Assembly: GCF_037975245.1 (NCBI RefSeq)
Contig: NC_092581.1
Location: forward strand, 4,504,001-4,568,000
Length of the DNA stretch: 64,000 bases
Source: Apostichopus japonicus
Lineage: Eukaryota; Echinodermata; Holothuroidea; Aspidochirotida; Stichopodidae
Direction of reading: 5' to 3'
The notes below the pieces were generated by a model. That model searched no databases, was not told the DNA's origin, and worked only from the letters and a program-made list of their open reading frames with translations. The translations under genes were made by a program, and so were the position numbers. Positions 13,413-25,612 of the stretch are shown in pieces. The first letter of the stretch is position 1. The number at the start of each line of letters is the position of its first letter.

Positions 13413-14105
13413 CTGTGAAGAGTAATTAAAACAGGACCTCATTAATACCTTCAACAGGACAATTCTACACAAATGCCTGATTTTGTTATACTAACAGTCT
13501 AACACTTATTGAATTGGGGGATTGAACCACCACTGATCACCTAATGATACCCTTTTACTGTTCCTCAGGGATAAAAAAAACTTCAGTCTACTTTGCAACA
13601 AATATAGAATCTAACCCATTGTCAAGTTACCTACATCACTTTCATCTGGGTTGTCTATGGGCCATATTAAAATCTTAAACGTTTGTCTTTTGTCACTGTT
13701 AATTGCTCAACTGAGCTATTATATGGCCCACAAAACAGTCCCCTCCCCAAACAAAACAAACAGGCTTAGCAATTCCTTTTCACATTGGTTTGGAAGCAAA
13801 CAAATCCAACCACTGATGAATGGCACTAAATCCAAACTGGGAGCATGCCATTTGTCAAAAACAATTTCATCTTCCAAAATTATCCAATCTAAAATTCTGC
13901 TTTATTGCTGGAGTAAGCTAGGCCTACTTCTTTTGCAACATGTTCATGTAGTCAGCTACTTGGGATCAACATTAGGTAACACCTGACTAAAATGTAAGCA
14001 AATCCATTGCATTTGTATGATGAACTATCATGAAGTTCTTTCAGCTTGTTAATGCACACAACCCAGTGACAAGATTGTATTATTGAACCAATTAAGGAAC
14101 AACTA
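13413..14105 (-). other. SYNCRIP 5' UTR intron
   Basis: A consensus acceptor (TTCACAG on the minus strand) ends at 13413, immediately upstream of the exon carrying the start codon, so this sequence is probably intronic. The non-coding first exon and promoter of SYNCRIP were not located. They may lie anywhere up to about 15.8 kb. Confidence 0.5.
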
Positions 14106-14109
14106 CACA

Positions 14110-14715
14110 AGGGAGCCGTGTCATTCCACCATCGGTACATTCCGCCATAGAAAGTGTGCCATTCCGCTATGTTATCCCAACGGTGGTAAAGCACTTTTTG
14201 TATGGCAGAAAGAGCACATTATTGTGGGTGCACTGTAGGCCTATATGCACTGTATATTGCTTCGCTTCACACTACCTAGGCCCGCAAAATCCACAAAATT
14301 GGTCATTCAAATCGACAATCAGAATGGGTCTTTTAATAAACAATCAGCCTAAATTAATTTGATTTATTCAACCAACTATTATATATTTGAAGACTGTGTA
14401 TCGACTTTCATGAACTTACAATTTATACTATTCAATCGACCTGTACAATAAAGACTGTATCAATTCCCCAATCTTGTCTTAACAATACAATTCAGTATAT
14501 CCAGCGAACCATCAAATTTGTAGATGGTGTACCTAGGCCTATGTATCCTTCCACATGATCAAAGAGAGTTTCACTGATACATTCCTGTACACCAGGGTAA
14601 AATCCATTTCTAAAATGTACCTATCCGCCATAGACTTTCAGCCAAGGCGGAAAGGATCAAAACCTATGGCAGAAAGGTATGGCAGTTTGTACCTAAGGCT
14701 GAATGGCACTAGAAC
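14110..14715. mobile_element. Candidate TIR element with CATTCCGCC ends
   Basis: The left end (from about 14117) and the reverse complement of the right end (to about 14712) share an imperfect terminal repeat of the form AGTGCCATTC..CC..GGTACA. A related copy lies at 47165-47480, and its left end matches this element's right end closely. The internal part near 14480-14640 also aligns with 47250-47350 in inverted orientation. No target duplication was seen and no transposase is encoded, so the class is unassigned. Confidence 0.55.
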
Positions 14716-16005
14716 CACCGTACAATACCATGTAACCATGCTTGATGCACATAATTGATTGCTGTGTTCACTCGACAGAACTAGCATTTTTTATACAACA
14801 CATGTATAATTTAACCGCACTCTATTGAAATATATTAGATCAAATCAACTTGCATTTGCTAACGTTAGGGCAGACTCGTTAGGCCAAATTCAAGTTAGTT
14901 CATTCAGCCAATCATTACTGTTACTTGTAAGCAATGTCTAGGCCTAGATGCAAGGTTGGCCTTACTTAAGTAAAAAATTGTGTCTTATAAATCGAGGCAA
15001 TTCGAACCATCAAGGAAACCTTGATGGCTTCCAGAAAACTAAGGCTAAGAATGTAGAAGAAACTGATAAGCACCTGGCATGTTACAGCATTCAACATGTA
15101 CCAGGAGCTTAGGCCTAACATCCTAGCACACTAAATACAGTGTGGATTTTGCCGAACAAAGGAAAGTAGTCATGCATATACACGCGTCTAACGCTGGTTC
15201 CTAGCCTATCCTTAGCAAAGTCACATAGGGGTTTTCCACGTGCTGCTGTTAAACGATATTTGCTACGAAAAATTACAGTAATTTAATAGAAACAAATCAA
15301 CAGAGCTATGACGTATTTTTTTTATTTATAATGAAGTGCAAAAGATACTTACAAATGGGAAAGGGATATGAGGAGAAATACTGTTATTTCAGTTGGGATA
15401 GAATTCGCCGGAACAGACAGTCTGAAAACCCCACGCTACTGGATCCAATGGGTGCCTTTGCTGTGTACAAACAACTATTTAACTTCGCCGTACAGTGTAG
15501 TGTGTATATGAGTACGTAGTGCTTCTTTGGGAAGTGACGTATGCACAGTAGTGTGGGTTGCCTTACCTGAAAATCAGGGTTGCAGTAATGAATATCCCTA
15601 GTCAATGAAGTACAGTCACAATAATTGAACAAAGGGCGAAAGAACACAGGTTCAAATCTAGTTCAAATTTCTCACCAACTGGGCTGCAAAACCGCCGTCG
15701 AACGCCAAGGTTAAAGTTTAAAACATGTATAAATTAGGCTATGCCCTATTCATAAGAACAGGTTACGAATTTTATCGTGGTTCCCTAGTTTCAACAAAAT
15801 GGAGAAGCGAAATTAAGTTCTAAGAGGGTGGGCTAGGTCAAGACTGATTGGTAGGCGTGCAAATCAGTAGGCAGGAAATTATTCACATTTAACCCCACTA
15901 TACCAGCCTCTTTCACCACCACTGTGTAAACTTGCCGAAATTCTTTTTACAAGAACTTGAAACTCACTACCTGTCCTCATCAACGTTGCCCTTGATATAT
16001 AACAT
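14716..16005. other. Intergenic DNA, possible SYNCRIP promoter region
   Basis: No protein gene is seen. A CACGTG E-box occurs near 15238. The sequence looks single-copy within this window. It is the likely location of the SYNCRIP first exon and promoter, but no start site can be fixed. Confidence 0.3.
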
Positions 16006-16357
16006 CAGTGGCGGCCGGAGCGTCCATTCAGTCAGGGGGCGGGTGCCCCCCCCCCCAGCCCCTGACGTACTCAAATGTACTGCTGGCGCCCTTTTCAGCT
16101 TTTTACCACTTTTTACTTATTCGCGATTATTGACTTTTTTATTGCGCTCTCATCTACCTATTGACATTTGTGACATTATTTGCAGCAAGGCCCGGAAAGG
16201 GTCATTTCCGGCGATCTAGGGAGTATCTTTACTCAAAAAATTGCTGTACGCTCCGCGCCAATCTGGGTGGCGCTACGCTTACATAGTGTCGAAAGCGTCC
16301 CTACAGATCATTATCGCCCACCCCCCCCCCCGACCAATACCCCTAGCTCCGCCGCTG
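16006..16357. mobile_element. hAT-like MITE, family A, intact (TSD tataacat)
   Basis: A 352-bp element is bounded by imperfect inverted repeats (CAGTGGCGG.. at left, ..CCGCCGCTG at right) and by perfect 8-bp direct repeats tataacat at 15998-16005 and 16358-16365. An 8-bp duplication and CAG..CTG ends are hallmarks of hAT transposons. There is no coding capacity, so it is non-autonomous. Its reverse complement aligns end to end with the outer element at 30112-32421, for which it serves as the uninterrupted reference copy. It carries the shared 'gctccgcgccaa' core at about 16245-16290. Confidence 0.93.
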
Positions 16358-16687
16358 TATAACATTTTTATGGTGAAAATTTGTGGGGCATGGGGTAGAA
16401 TTAAGTCTTCGATATATCAGCAATAACTGTGAAGACGGCTGCAATTTAGCTTTGGCCATAGGTCCCTCCCCATATAAACGAACTACTCTGACTACGGGCC
16501 TGACCAGTACTCGAGAATATATTAGTATGAGTCCTATGCAGGAAAGGATTGATTGAATTAACTAATCGCCAGCCAAACATTTGGCTTTGCACGTCGGATT
16601 TTACATAGGCCCCTATGTATTAATTCAAACGCACCAAGTGTATATGTGTTTACCAAGTGTGAGAGGGGAGGGATGGGGGGGAGGGTT

Positions 16688-18207
16688 CACTGGCGGATCC
16701 AAGGGGGGCCAAGGGGGGCCATGGCCCCCCCCCCCAAAGGTGAGCCAAAAAGTGTTTCCGAACATCCGCTAAATCATATGATTGGAAATTTAAAAAATCG
16801 AGAGGAATAGCAGTGGTAGACTAGTCCAGTGGCGGCGGAACCGGGGGGGGGGCTTGGGGGGTCAGCCCCAATGCAAAAGTTGAGGGGGCAAATGCATGAT
16901 AAGCCCCCGCAATATTTACCAAGGCTCCGAAACGTGCATCTGCCCATTTTTCAATGCATACTTGTCGATCTGTCCGATGCACACGTATAGGGCCTACTAT
17001 ATAGGTGTAATAATTTTAGTAAATGCTGGGGGACCCTCGGCCCGTCCCCTGGCTATATTTTCTTTGCGAGTACACTACGAGTAATAGCTACTCTCTTAAA
17101 ACACCATCGAATATACAAAATTACAATGTTTTTACAGACTTTCTCGTGCAATCTGAGAAATTGCAGGCTTGAGACCCATATTTTAGGGCTAGGTATTCGC
17201 AGCATAAAACACTCAGGAAGTGCCGTTTCCGGCCATCTGGGGGTTTGAAAAAACCTAAAATTTTCTTGTACGCTCCGCGCCAACCGATGGTGGCGCTCCG
17301 CTTAGATAGTCTCCACACATTAGCCCCCCAATAATTTTTCCGTTCCGCCGCGCCTGGACTAGTCTAAACCTTTTCGTTTTCTGGTTTAAAATTAAATGCA
17401 GAGCTGCCAACTGACCCGCAATTCGCGGGAATTAGACCCGCATTCTAACGCCCAAACCCGCTGACCCGCACAAGCGTCCGAAAAAACGCAGTGTAATTGT
17501 CAAGTATACATAAAAAATTTGCATCAAATTTTGACTTAGCAACCATCATTTCTTTAGCATTTAGCATAATAGAGTATAAAACCTCCTCTACAGCATCATT
17601 TGAACCTCAAATTAGCCTATATTTCTTTTCATTGGGGCGAGCAGCGAACATTTTCATGCCACGGGAAAGAATGAATTATCACCTACTATTCAATTTATTG
17701 ATGTTACACACAAAAAAAATGCATATTTCTCAGAAAATTTTGGGTGACAAAAGCCTTTCTAAGTGCCACCATTTTACATGTAGGCATCACCAGGATTCCA
17801 AAAAAATCCAAAAGGGGAGGGGGACACCCCCTCCCCTTATACCCCTCCCCCAGGACGGCGATTCGTGGCATGGACCAGCATTTGCCTTCTCAAGAGTTGG
17901 GAGCTATGTAAATGTATGAGCATGAGGATTTACAGTTTAACACCATTTTGCAGTTACAGGCTGGTTGTAAGAAATTTATAACCTATGAGAAATAAAATTT
18001 CTTGAGAAAGATGATCCCAACTTTGTTTTATAAATATTTTAGAAAATTATACCTGGGAAACATTTTTTTTAGAAGTAAATTAACATCACCATTGTACACT
18101 TTTGTCTCACCAAATTGCATCTGAGGGCATTCAGCAATAGACCCCTCCCCATATCACTCTAATGCCACTTTGGCCCCTCCCAAACAAAGGCCCTGGATCC
18201 GCCAGTG
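16688..18207. mobile_element. Large TIR element with CACTGGCGGATCC ends
   Basis: The left terminus CACTGGCGGATCCAAGGG at 16688 is mirrored by CCCTGGATCCGCCAGTG ending at 18207. Both flanks are G-rich (ggagggtt at left, a run of about 16 G then tt at right), so a target duplication may have been blurred by run-length change. The interior around 17810-17855 resembles the subrepeats of the hAT-like element at 52341-52947. A second element (16827-17356) is inserted inside. No transposase frame is visible. Confidence 0.75.
16827..17356. mobile_element. hAT-like MITE nested in 16688-18207 (TSD gactagtc)
   Basis: A 530-bp element starts CAGTGGCGGCGGAACC and ends GTTCCGCCGCGCCTG. It is flanked by perfect 8-bp duplications gactagtc at 16819-16826 and 17357-17364. 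It lies wholly within the larger CACTGGCGG element and is therefore younger. The right half, including the 'gctccgcgccaaccgatggt' core near 17270-17310, is closely similar to part of the element at 28901-29564. It is non-coding. Confidence 0.92.
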
Positions 18208-21200
18208 GGGGGGGGGGGGGGGTTGTCAAGAGGGATCGAGCCGTGCGAAGTATAAGGCTCCTGCAGGTTAGCGCCAAAGAAAATGGGTATAAACAGAAAA
18301 ACAGTAATAATTATAGAAAAAAAGGTGGCAAAAAGGGATTATATATGTCTGTCGTTATAAAGGGAGCTAAAACTGTATTTGCATACTTCGGTGATACCGT
18401 ACGGCAACCATGCATGGGGAACATTCTTTCTTAAAAGACAATCAATGTAGGGCCTGTATGGAAATTTGGTAGACCTATATTCTTTGGATAAGCTCATTAG
18501 TTCTATGGCAGACAGAAAGTAAACATTCCAGTACTATGTATAGGCAGGCCTAGGCTTAACGAGAGATAATTATAGGGTAATTTCGGGGGGGGGGGGGATA
18601 TACGCGCTGAGTCGGCAGTTTGCGGATCCGACTGAGAAGTTTGAAACGGTGTGCGTAATCATATTTGTTTTATTTTCAGAATGCTTCAAACTGAAATGAA
18701 TGACTTGAAGAAGTGGCATCGTATCTATAGATATAGTTTTTCTTCGGGAGCCTTGACGCCACTGATAGTTCAGAACCCATTGTCAGGGGTAAATCGATGG
18801 GAAAGGCTGAGTTACAATTTTGTACCAATTGTTGACTATCATTTCCGTCGTGTAACCAACATTTTGGTAGAACATGGAGTGATATTTTTTTGTGTGTTAC
18901 TGGATGTTATGCCTGTCGGAAGGTGGGATGAGATTTTTTTGCTGTTTGCTCCCCCTCACATCACCCAAAGCCCTGCTGTCTCGGCCCAGTATAGCGGGCA
19001 AACCGAAAATTCAAAAGAAAACGGCAGTCGCCTTTAGGATAGAGGGAGCTATTTCTTAATGTTGTCTTTGATTATTTGCAGTCGTGAGCAGCATGATGCA
19101 ATCAAGCTACTAACGTATAGGCGTCAGAACTTATTGGGATTACCATGAAATTTTCATTCAGTCGAGGGTTTTAATACTCTGAGTCATTTCCTAACAAACG
19201 AGAATAAACACAGATGACATTACAATAATGACACAAAGAGGAAGGAATATGGTCTTCTATACAATTTATGGAACTTTGTTCCTGCTAAAGCTGTACAAAA
19301 AAAAAAAATTGACATGGCTTCTAAACCACCAGCGTCAAAGGTCATGCATGAATAGTGTCATGAACTTATAAACAACAAGAAAAAGTATGCATGAACTTAA
19401 AAAACAAACAAAAATGAGATAGAGAAAAAAAAAACACTACATGAAAGATCAATAAAAGCAAGCTGCTTTGGTTTGGTAACTCTGTAGCATGGACATGAAT
19501 TTTAATGGAACAAAAGCATAAATTAAACCAATTTTTCAGTTTGGTGGGCAATTTTTTCTTTTCTTCTCCAAACATCCATTATTTCTCACTATAAAATTTC
19601 AATTGATGTAACAAGGACAAACTCTGCAAGACTGTTACTACACAAAGGTTTTATAAAGAGCAAGTATAGTAAATTAATTTGATTATTTATGTCCATTGCC
19701 CTGACACTTTTACGAATTAATGATTAATAACATGCATGTGAAAATGCCTAAATTGTTTAGTATACTTCATAATCTGAAATTAAACTTGACTAGTCAAGCT
19801 CAGAGGCACCACGAACCAGGTTGGGCCCAGATGACAACTAGTGTCAAAAGGCCCCCCTTTTTTTAATTACCCTAATGAACAATCATTTCAACTATACAGC
19901 TGATGCTTTCTAAGGTACATTCCACACGGATATCAAGGATTTCCAGACCAGCCATGCTCTACATACATGCTCGTAAATGTTATGTAACATATGTAGTGAA
20001 AATATGGATATTCTGGGTTAAATATGATCTGATTTCTGATGTTGAAAAAGCTACAAAGGAATCAACAAATTTCTTCCTCTCTGGTCATTTTTAAAGGTGG
20101 AGGAACGCGTGGGTGTAGGGGTGGGGAGTGTCAATGGGTCAAACCCAGCAAACTTTTAAGGACTGAAATGCATAACGTATATAATGAAGAGTGTACAAGA
20201 GTTTTACTGTTGTAATGTCTTAAAATGATTAACAAATCTACTGTTGGCAAGATAAAATTTGGTACAAAGAAAGGAAAATGATTGAAATTTGAATTTTCTT
20301 TTTCCTCATCTTACGAGAAACCCTAAAGAATCTCATAAGTGAGGAAAACACGATTATTTACAAAGTTAACGACAGCAGATAATTTCTGATACGAGCTGTA
20401 GGTCTAAACTTAAAATCAGTTACAAAAACGTGATATCCTACAGGCATAACCAATATAATGTAAATTGTATACATTACTGAAAGTAGGACACACAGTTTTC
20501 AACTTAATTAAGGAGCCATAGTTATCAAAATATGATGTTATACCATCAATCAAAACAGGCTCTTGACCTTTTTATCAATGGATATTTTTCATGTCAATTA
20601 CCACTGAATCCTACCAAGTCTTTTAATTTGTTAAAAATCATATTTAATAAATTCTTTCTAACACAAAAGGGATGGAAAATATTTCAGAGTCCTAAATGTT
20701 AATTATTTTCTCTTGTGTGTGTTTTGAGTTGGAAGTATATGTGCTTTCACTACTCCACTGTGTACATTAGTAAATTTACTCATTTCACTATTTCACCATA
20801 ACTTTGCCTGATGGTATCCTATCCATGTTAATGACTGAAAATGTAACACACTTTGACAACCAGCACACAACTGGATGGTAAGATAATCCATGTCCCCTCA
20901 ACCCTTACATACCATGCGACCACCTACACGGTCGGTGGTGTCTTTCGAAAACCTGTACATTACAGCATGGGTTAAACCTGACACACACACACACAGTTCT
21001 GCCATGTAGGCTAACTAACAAGGCTGATGTTTACAGCTTTGTCTGAACTTGGCAGAATGCCCATGTTTTTATCCACCAGGTCTATTTATAGACTGAGCTA
21101 GCCAATGATACTTACATTGCACACTGTACTGGGCTTCTAATACTCTTGTGACTAACGTACAGGCAGCACTTTAGGGGCTAATGACTTGATTCTATGTGTA

Positions 21201-22477
21201 TTGCTTATACTGTGCCGTCAGTCTTCAACCAAGCTATACCAGCCAATGCTTCCTTATTCTACTTCAATGTACAAAAACAAAAGAATTCACGATAAAATTA
21301 CTGTACTTTTCATAACCCATATGATATGATTGCAAAGAAACAAAAATTGTCAAAATATTAAACTCTCTCTCTTTATTTATTTTTTTCTCATTAAGATTTT
21401 CTCAGGCTGGTTGAAGTTAGGATTGCATGTTTTTCAAGGTGTTCTGTAGAACTAAGATGGGTTGTATGACAACAATCAACACATGTCTCCTTTTTATGAA
21501 ATCAGTTACAAACATATGCAGGTGTTTGACAATGTCATGTTCATCTATATACGTCCAATAGTTAGCATATATTGGTATCTGCACAATTCACAAAATACTG
21601 CAACCAAACTGTGCTTTTTACTTTTGCTTGGGAAGTAAAATGGTTGTATATTAGGCAGTATTAACACATGACAATGTATGTTTTCCAGTGACATAAAAAC
21701 TTATACTGGGAAAAGACATTCATTGCAGGGCAAATGCTTTGAGACTTGTTATTATACTAAACAGCATCGTAAAGAGGTCTCGTTCACACAATGACTGTAA
21801 GCTGAATGATCACACATTCCATTTAGTTTGGGCTACCGAAAACTGTGTTATTATAGAAACGGTACAACATGCTAGAATATTAGACAGCTACAAGAGTTTT
21901 GGAAGAAAAAAAAAACTTCCTCTGACCAGTGTGACACGGGCCAAGTGTATTGAAGTGAACCCCCCCCCCCACCCCCTACCGTAAAAGATCATAAACTATC
22001 TGAAACTGAGCTGCAAATTAAAGAGATTTCACAGACTTTTCATCTCCACCAATACTAAAAGAAGGCTGCAGAAGTACTCATTATGTAGCAACTACCGTAC
22101 AATTAAAGGTTTTCAGATTGTGGCCACTGACCTTTAACACCCCCCCCCCCTCCACCCAAAAGACACCTAGAACTTACTTTGGGGCATCTATATAACAAGT
22201 TTGTAGTTCCCAGCAAGCCATGCATTATGAGTAGGCATGTTTACAAGCCAGGACATTACATACACACACACACCACCTAAGGTTAGATATTATTTTGCCT
22301 TCACTGTGACGAATCAATGACAACAAGTCAACCTTGCAAAGTATTGCAGTTCCCCCTTCTCATTCAACACAGAGTGACTTGGGTGGAATTGCTGAAATCG
22401 TTGAGTCTATGTGTCCGTCATGCCAACAAAATCTGGACTTGTTGACAACATCCTGAACCCAATGTACAACTCTATTG

Positions 22478-22508
<31 letters not shown>

Positions 22509-25500
22509 CATACATACATACATACATACATACATTTAATACAGGAAGGACCAAGCCATGTATACCTAAATATAAGGCACAGCTATAAAAGAAGTCTAGA
22601 CATGTGTTAGAGCAGCCTTGATGTGAATGTAATATGAATCGATGTAAGCAACTTAGTTTTGAAATTGATCCACAGAAAGCACATGATCATGGATGAACTT
22701 TCACTTCATAACCCCAACAACAGTATTGGTTTCACAGGTAAGTAGGTACTTATAAAGAACACCAAGTCAGCAAATTTTTAACATACTTAAACACAGCTCA
22801 GGGATAAAGGAATCAAATATATGTAAATGTAGTGACGTTTTCAATACAGTATACACTGTAAGACCAGTAACACATGGATTATCCCACTTTTAACTGACAT
22901 TGTATACACAAATGCATGTATGTTAATCATATGTTTTTAAAAAAAAAAATCAATAAACTACCTCTGACAAAAGCAAGAGAATTAGGAAATGAATGAAATT
23001 CTTAACCAGATGACACCATATAGGTTTTTACTTTTTCTAATATGATATCATGGATGCATTTTGTTCCATAACATATCACAAGTACGGTTGTTCAGTGTGA
23101 GAGTAGCTTTTGAAACCTTTCTTTAACACACAATTTCATTTAAACACATGGTTTGTCTGTTAGGGGTAAAGACTGTTCTTGTCAGGAGAGCGAGCTGTAA
23201 GTTGGTCCAAGAGGCAGCAAGCTCGAGTCCAACCCCTGAAGCAACTTTGATGATGATTTAGTGGTTCAATGGCCCTATCACAAGAGATAATGTAGCTGAA
23301 GAAACATCAATAATCCCTCTCCAAGGTGTACTACTTTAAGCTAACAGCAAGGTGCAGTTTTGTGCTCCCCAACCCACCTCCCCCATCTCCACCCAATCTG
23401 TAAATCTGAGGTCAACAAATCCACTGTAGCATACTATCTTGTCTGTTCCAGATTTCAGACGCTACATTCTCTGCACACTTTCAATGTGCCCAATGCATTG
23501 GTTAGGCTGTGATTGAGTAAGAGTTACATAAGACTCAGGTACAATCTTATATTCTTGCCTCATAGAATTGGACACAAATTTTGAAGTTAGTTGTAAACAT
23601 TAATTCATTTTGCAGCTAGGTTAGATACTTTGAAACTGCATCAAGGCAATCAAAAATTGTCATACCATATTTGAAAACAAAATTAAAATAATCTTTCAGT
23701 CAGACCAACAGAAAATGTGCATTAAGTTTGTTCAAAAATTTTCTGATTTTGATTGTACCGTAGATGTAGTCTTCTTTTGAAACCCTAGTATAGTATAGAT
23801 ATGCTCATGCAGTTAAGCCTATATAGGGGGTCACGCCTCAATGGTAACATACAAATTACGAAAAGGCCAATACATCTCTCAGAAATTGGTGATTGGAAAA
23901 ATTACCCGTATTAATAAAAAGCAAAACATTTCATATTTACAAAAGTAACTTCGACTCATTCCTTTCATTCCATTGAATTTGAAAAACAGGAATACCTTAA
24001 ACATAACAACTGCTTATTTAAAGATGTTCACAGGATACGAAAGAACTTAAAATGTCTAAAAACATGCCCCTCCTCCCAGACCCCCAAAGGAAAAAAGAAA
24101 AACCTCAGATCTTTATGCAGAAAAAGACACAAAAAAAGTGCACCTATTGGCATTAAAGGTCACCTTGCTGAGATCAATTTTGTGCATTCCAATTGATAAT
24201 TTATGTTCCCATCAAGAAATACATATGCAGACATGGTAACATTGAAAAAGTTAATAATCTTTATCACTCAAACTCCACCGGCAAAGTTAAACTTGTAACT
24301 ACAATAAGTTTGCATTATTAAATGATGATAAAATCATGCATTGTAAGAGACGAAGCAATAGGTTATGCCGGATTGTTACATCTTAAAATGAACCTGACAT
24401 TTTCTTAATTAAATCTACAAGAAGGCTGAAGGTTGGACTTGGGAAGATCCTAATCTGCACCAACAAGTCAGTGGGCCCCGATCCTCAGAGCAAGTTGGCC
24501 CTCATTTACCATGTTTATGCTTCAGCTTGTTGGTTGAGATTACAAACAAAGCTCTTACCAGGCTAATCATTTTTTAAGTTGGCAAAACCATTTATGCTTT
24601 AAGTTACATGTGTACGCAATATTAATCTCCTCTAGAAAAAAAAGTCTTCCCTTCTAAGTTCACAAACCATCTACTTCGATATTCTGGGCTTCTTAATATG
24701 ATCTTTAATATTACACAAACACAACTAAATCTTTGGCAAATTTAACCCCTCAAGTCTTCCTTCAAGTGCTGACCAGAAATTGGTACAAATCCTTGCACAT
24801 TCACATACAATGTATTACCATGTTCGAATATATGCTATTTTCTGGTATCAGTTTTCAGTCACACCTTAAGTGATCGTAGAAATAAACTTTTTAGCCACCT
24901 TCAATCAATTTGATTAATTGCTACACAGAGCTCTGGGAACAACTTCACATACAACTTAGCATATATCAATTATCAAACTCTTCAAAAACAAATTTAGTAA
25001 TTTAACTGTCTCTTCCCAAAAAGAAAATTACATTTCCTGTGTTCATAATTCACAGAACTGCAGTCAACACCCTAGATTTACACTTATCCACTTTATCAAA
25101 TTTACTTAAAAATAATACAGGATTTTTAATCAAAAATGGATAAATAATGATATTTTTTTTCTTTAAATTGCTGTAGGCCTAGTTTCCTTTTTTAGATGGA
25201 TCAAACATCTTATGTGAATTAAGAAATATATATAAGAAGAGAAAAAAGGAGAAAAAAAAAGCTGGGCAACTGAGTAATGCTCCATATTATATTCTACACA
25301 ATATACACTAAAACTGAAATCTTGACTGTAATGAGCTGAAACAGCTAACAAGAATTACTTAAATCTTTACATAATAAACACAGTTTACATAGAACTGTTT
25401 GCACCTCTATTGATCCAGTAAGTGACATACATGTACTACAAAACAAGGTACAAAATAAACACATTGTGGAACTGGCAGCTGAAAAATATTTACACAAAAA

Positions 25501-25550
25501 TTGGTTAAGAAGCAGGGCTTCATGGCTTGTACTTTTCTTCTTCTAGTTTT
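18208..25550 (-). other. Gene-free stretch 3' of HECA, likely including its 3' UTR
   Basis: About 7.3 kb hold no open frame with recognisable domains. The part from about 19 kb to 25.5 kb is AT-rich, has few repeats, and lies directly 3' of HECA, whose family members often have long 3' UTRs. Two overlapping AATAAA motifs occur on the minus strand near 21371-21383. Other candidates exist, so no UTR end is claimed. Poly-G or poly-C runs lie near 18585, 21960 and 22140. Confidence 0.35.
22479..22535. repeat. (CATA)n microsatellite
   Basis: About 14 uninterrupted copies of the tetranucleotide cata. Its translation gives a spurious Met-Tyr-Val-Cys peptide that is not a gene. Confidence 0.97.
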
Positions 25551-25612
25551 TTAATTTTTTTTTTCAAGTTTTTTTTTTGGCTTTATAATTTTTTTGTTTT
25601 TTTTGGTGTTCT
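25551..25612 (-). other. A-rich tract directly after the HECA stop codon
   Basis: On the HECA strand, the roughly 60 bases after the TAA are mostly A, in runs of 7-10 interrupted by a few other bases. This could be an A-rich 3' UTR start or the decayed tail of an ancient retrocopy. No flanking target duplication was identified. Confidence 0.45.

Noticed and set aside
18651-19037. 128-codon open frame with Met start
   Set aside because: No recognisable domain, no splice or promoter context, and next to transposon remnants. Insufficient support.
22360-22554. 64-codon minus-strand frame with Met-Tyr-Val-Cys repeats
   Set aside because: Translation of the CATA microsatellite.
23160-23240. Possible tRNA gene (gagagcgagctgtaagttgg followed by ctcgagtcc)
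   Set aside because: Some tRNA-like words but no clear acceptor stem or paired arms. At most a SINE remnant.
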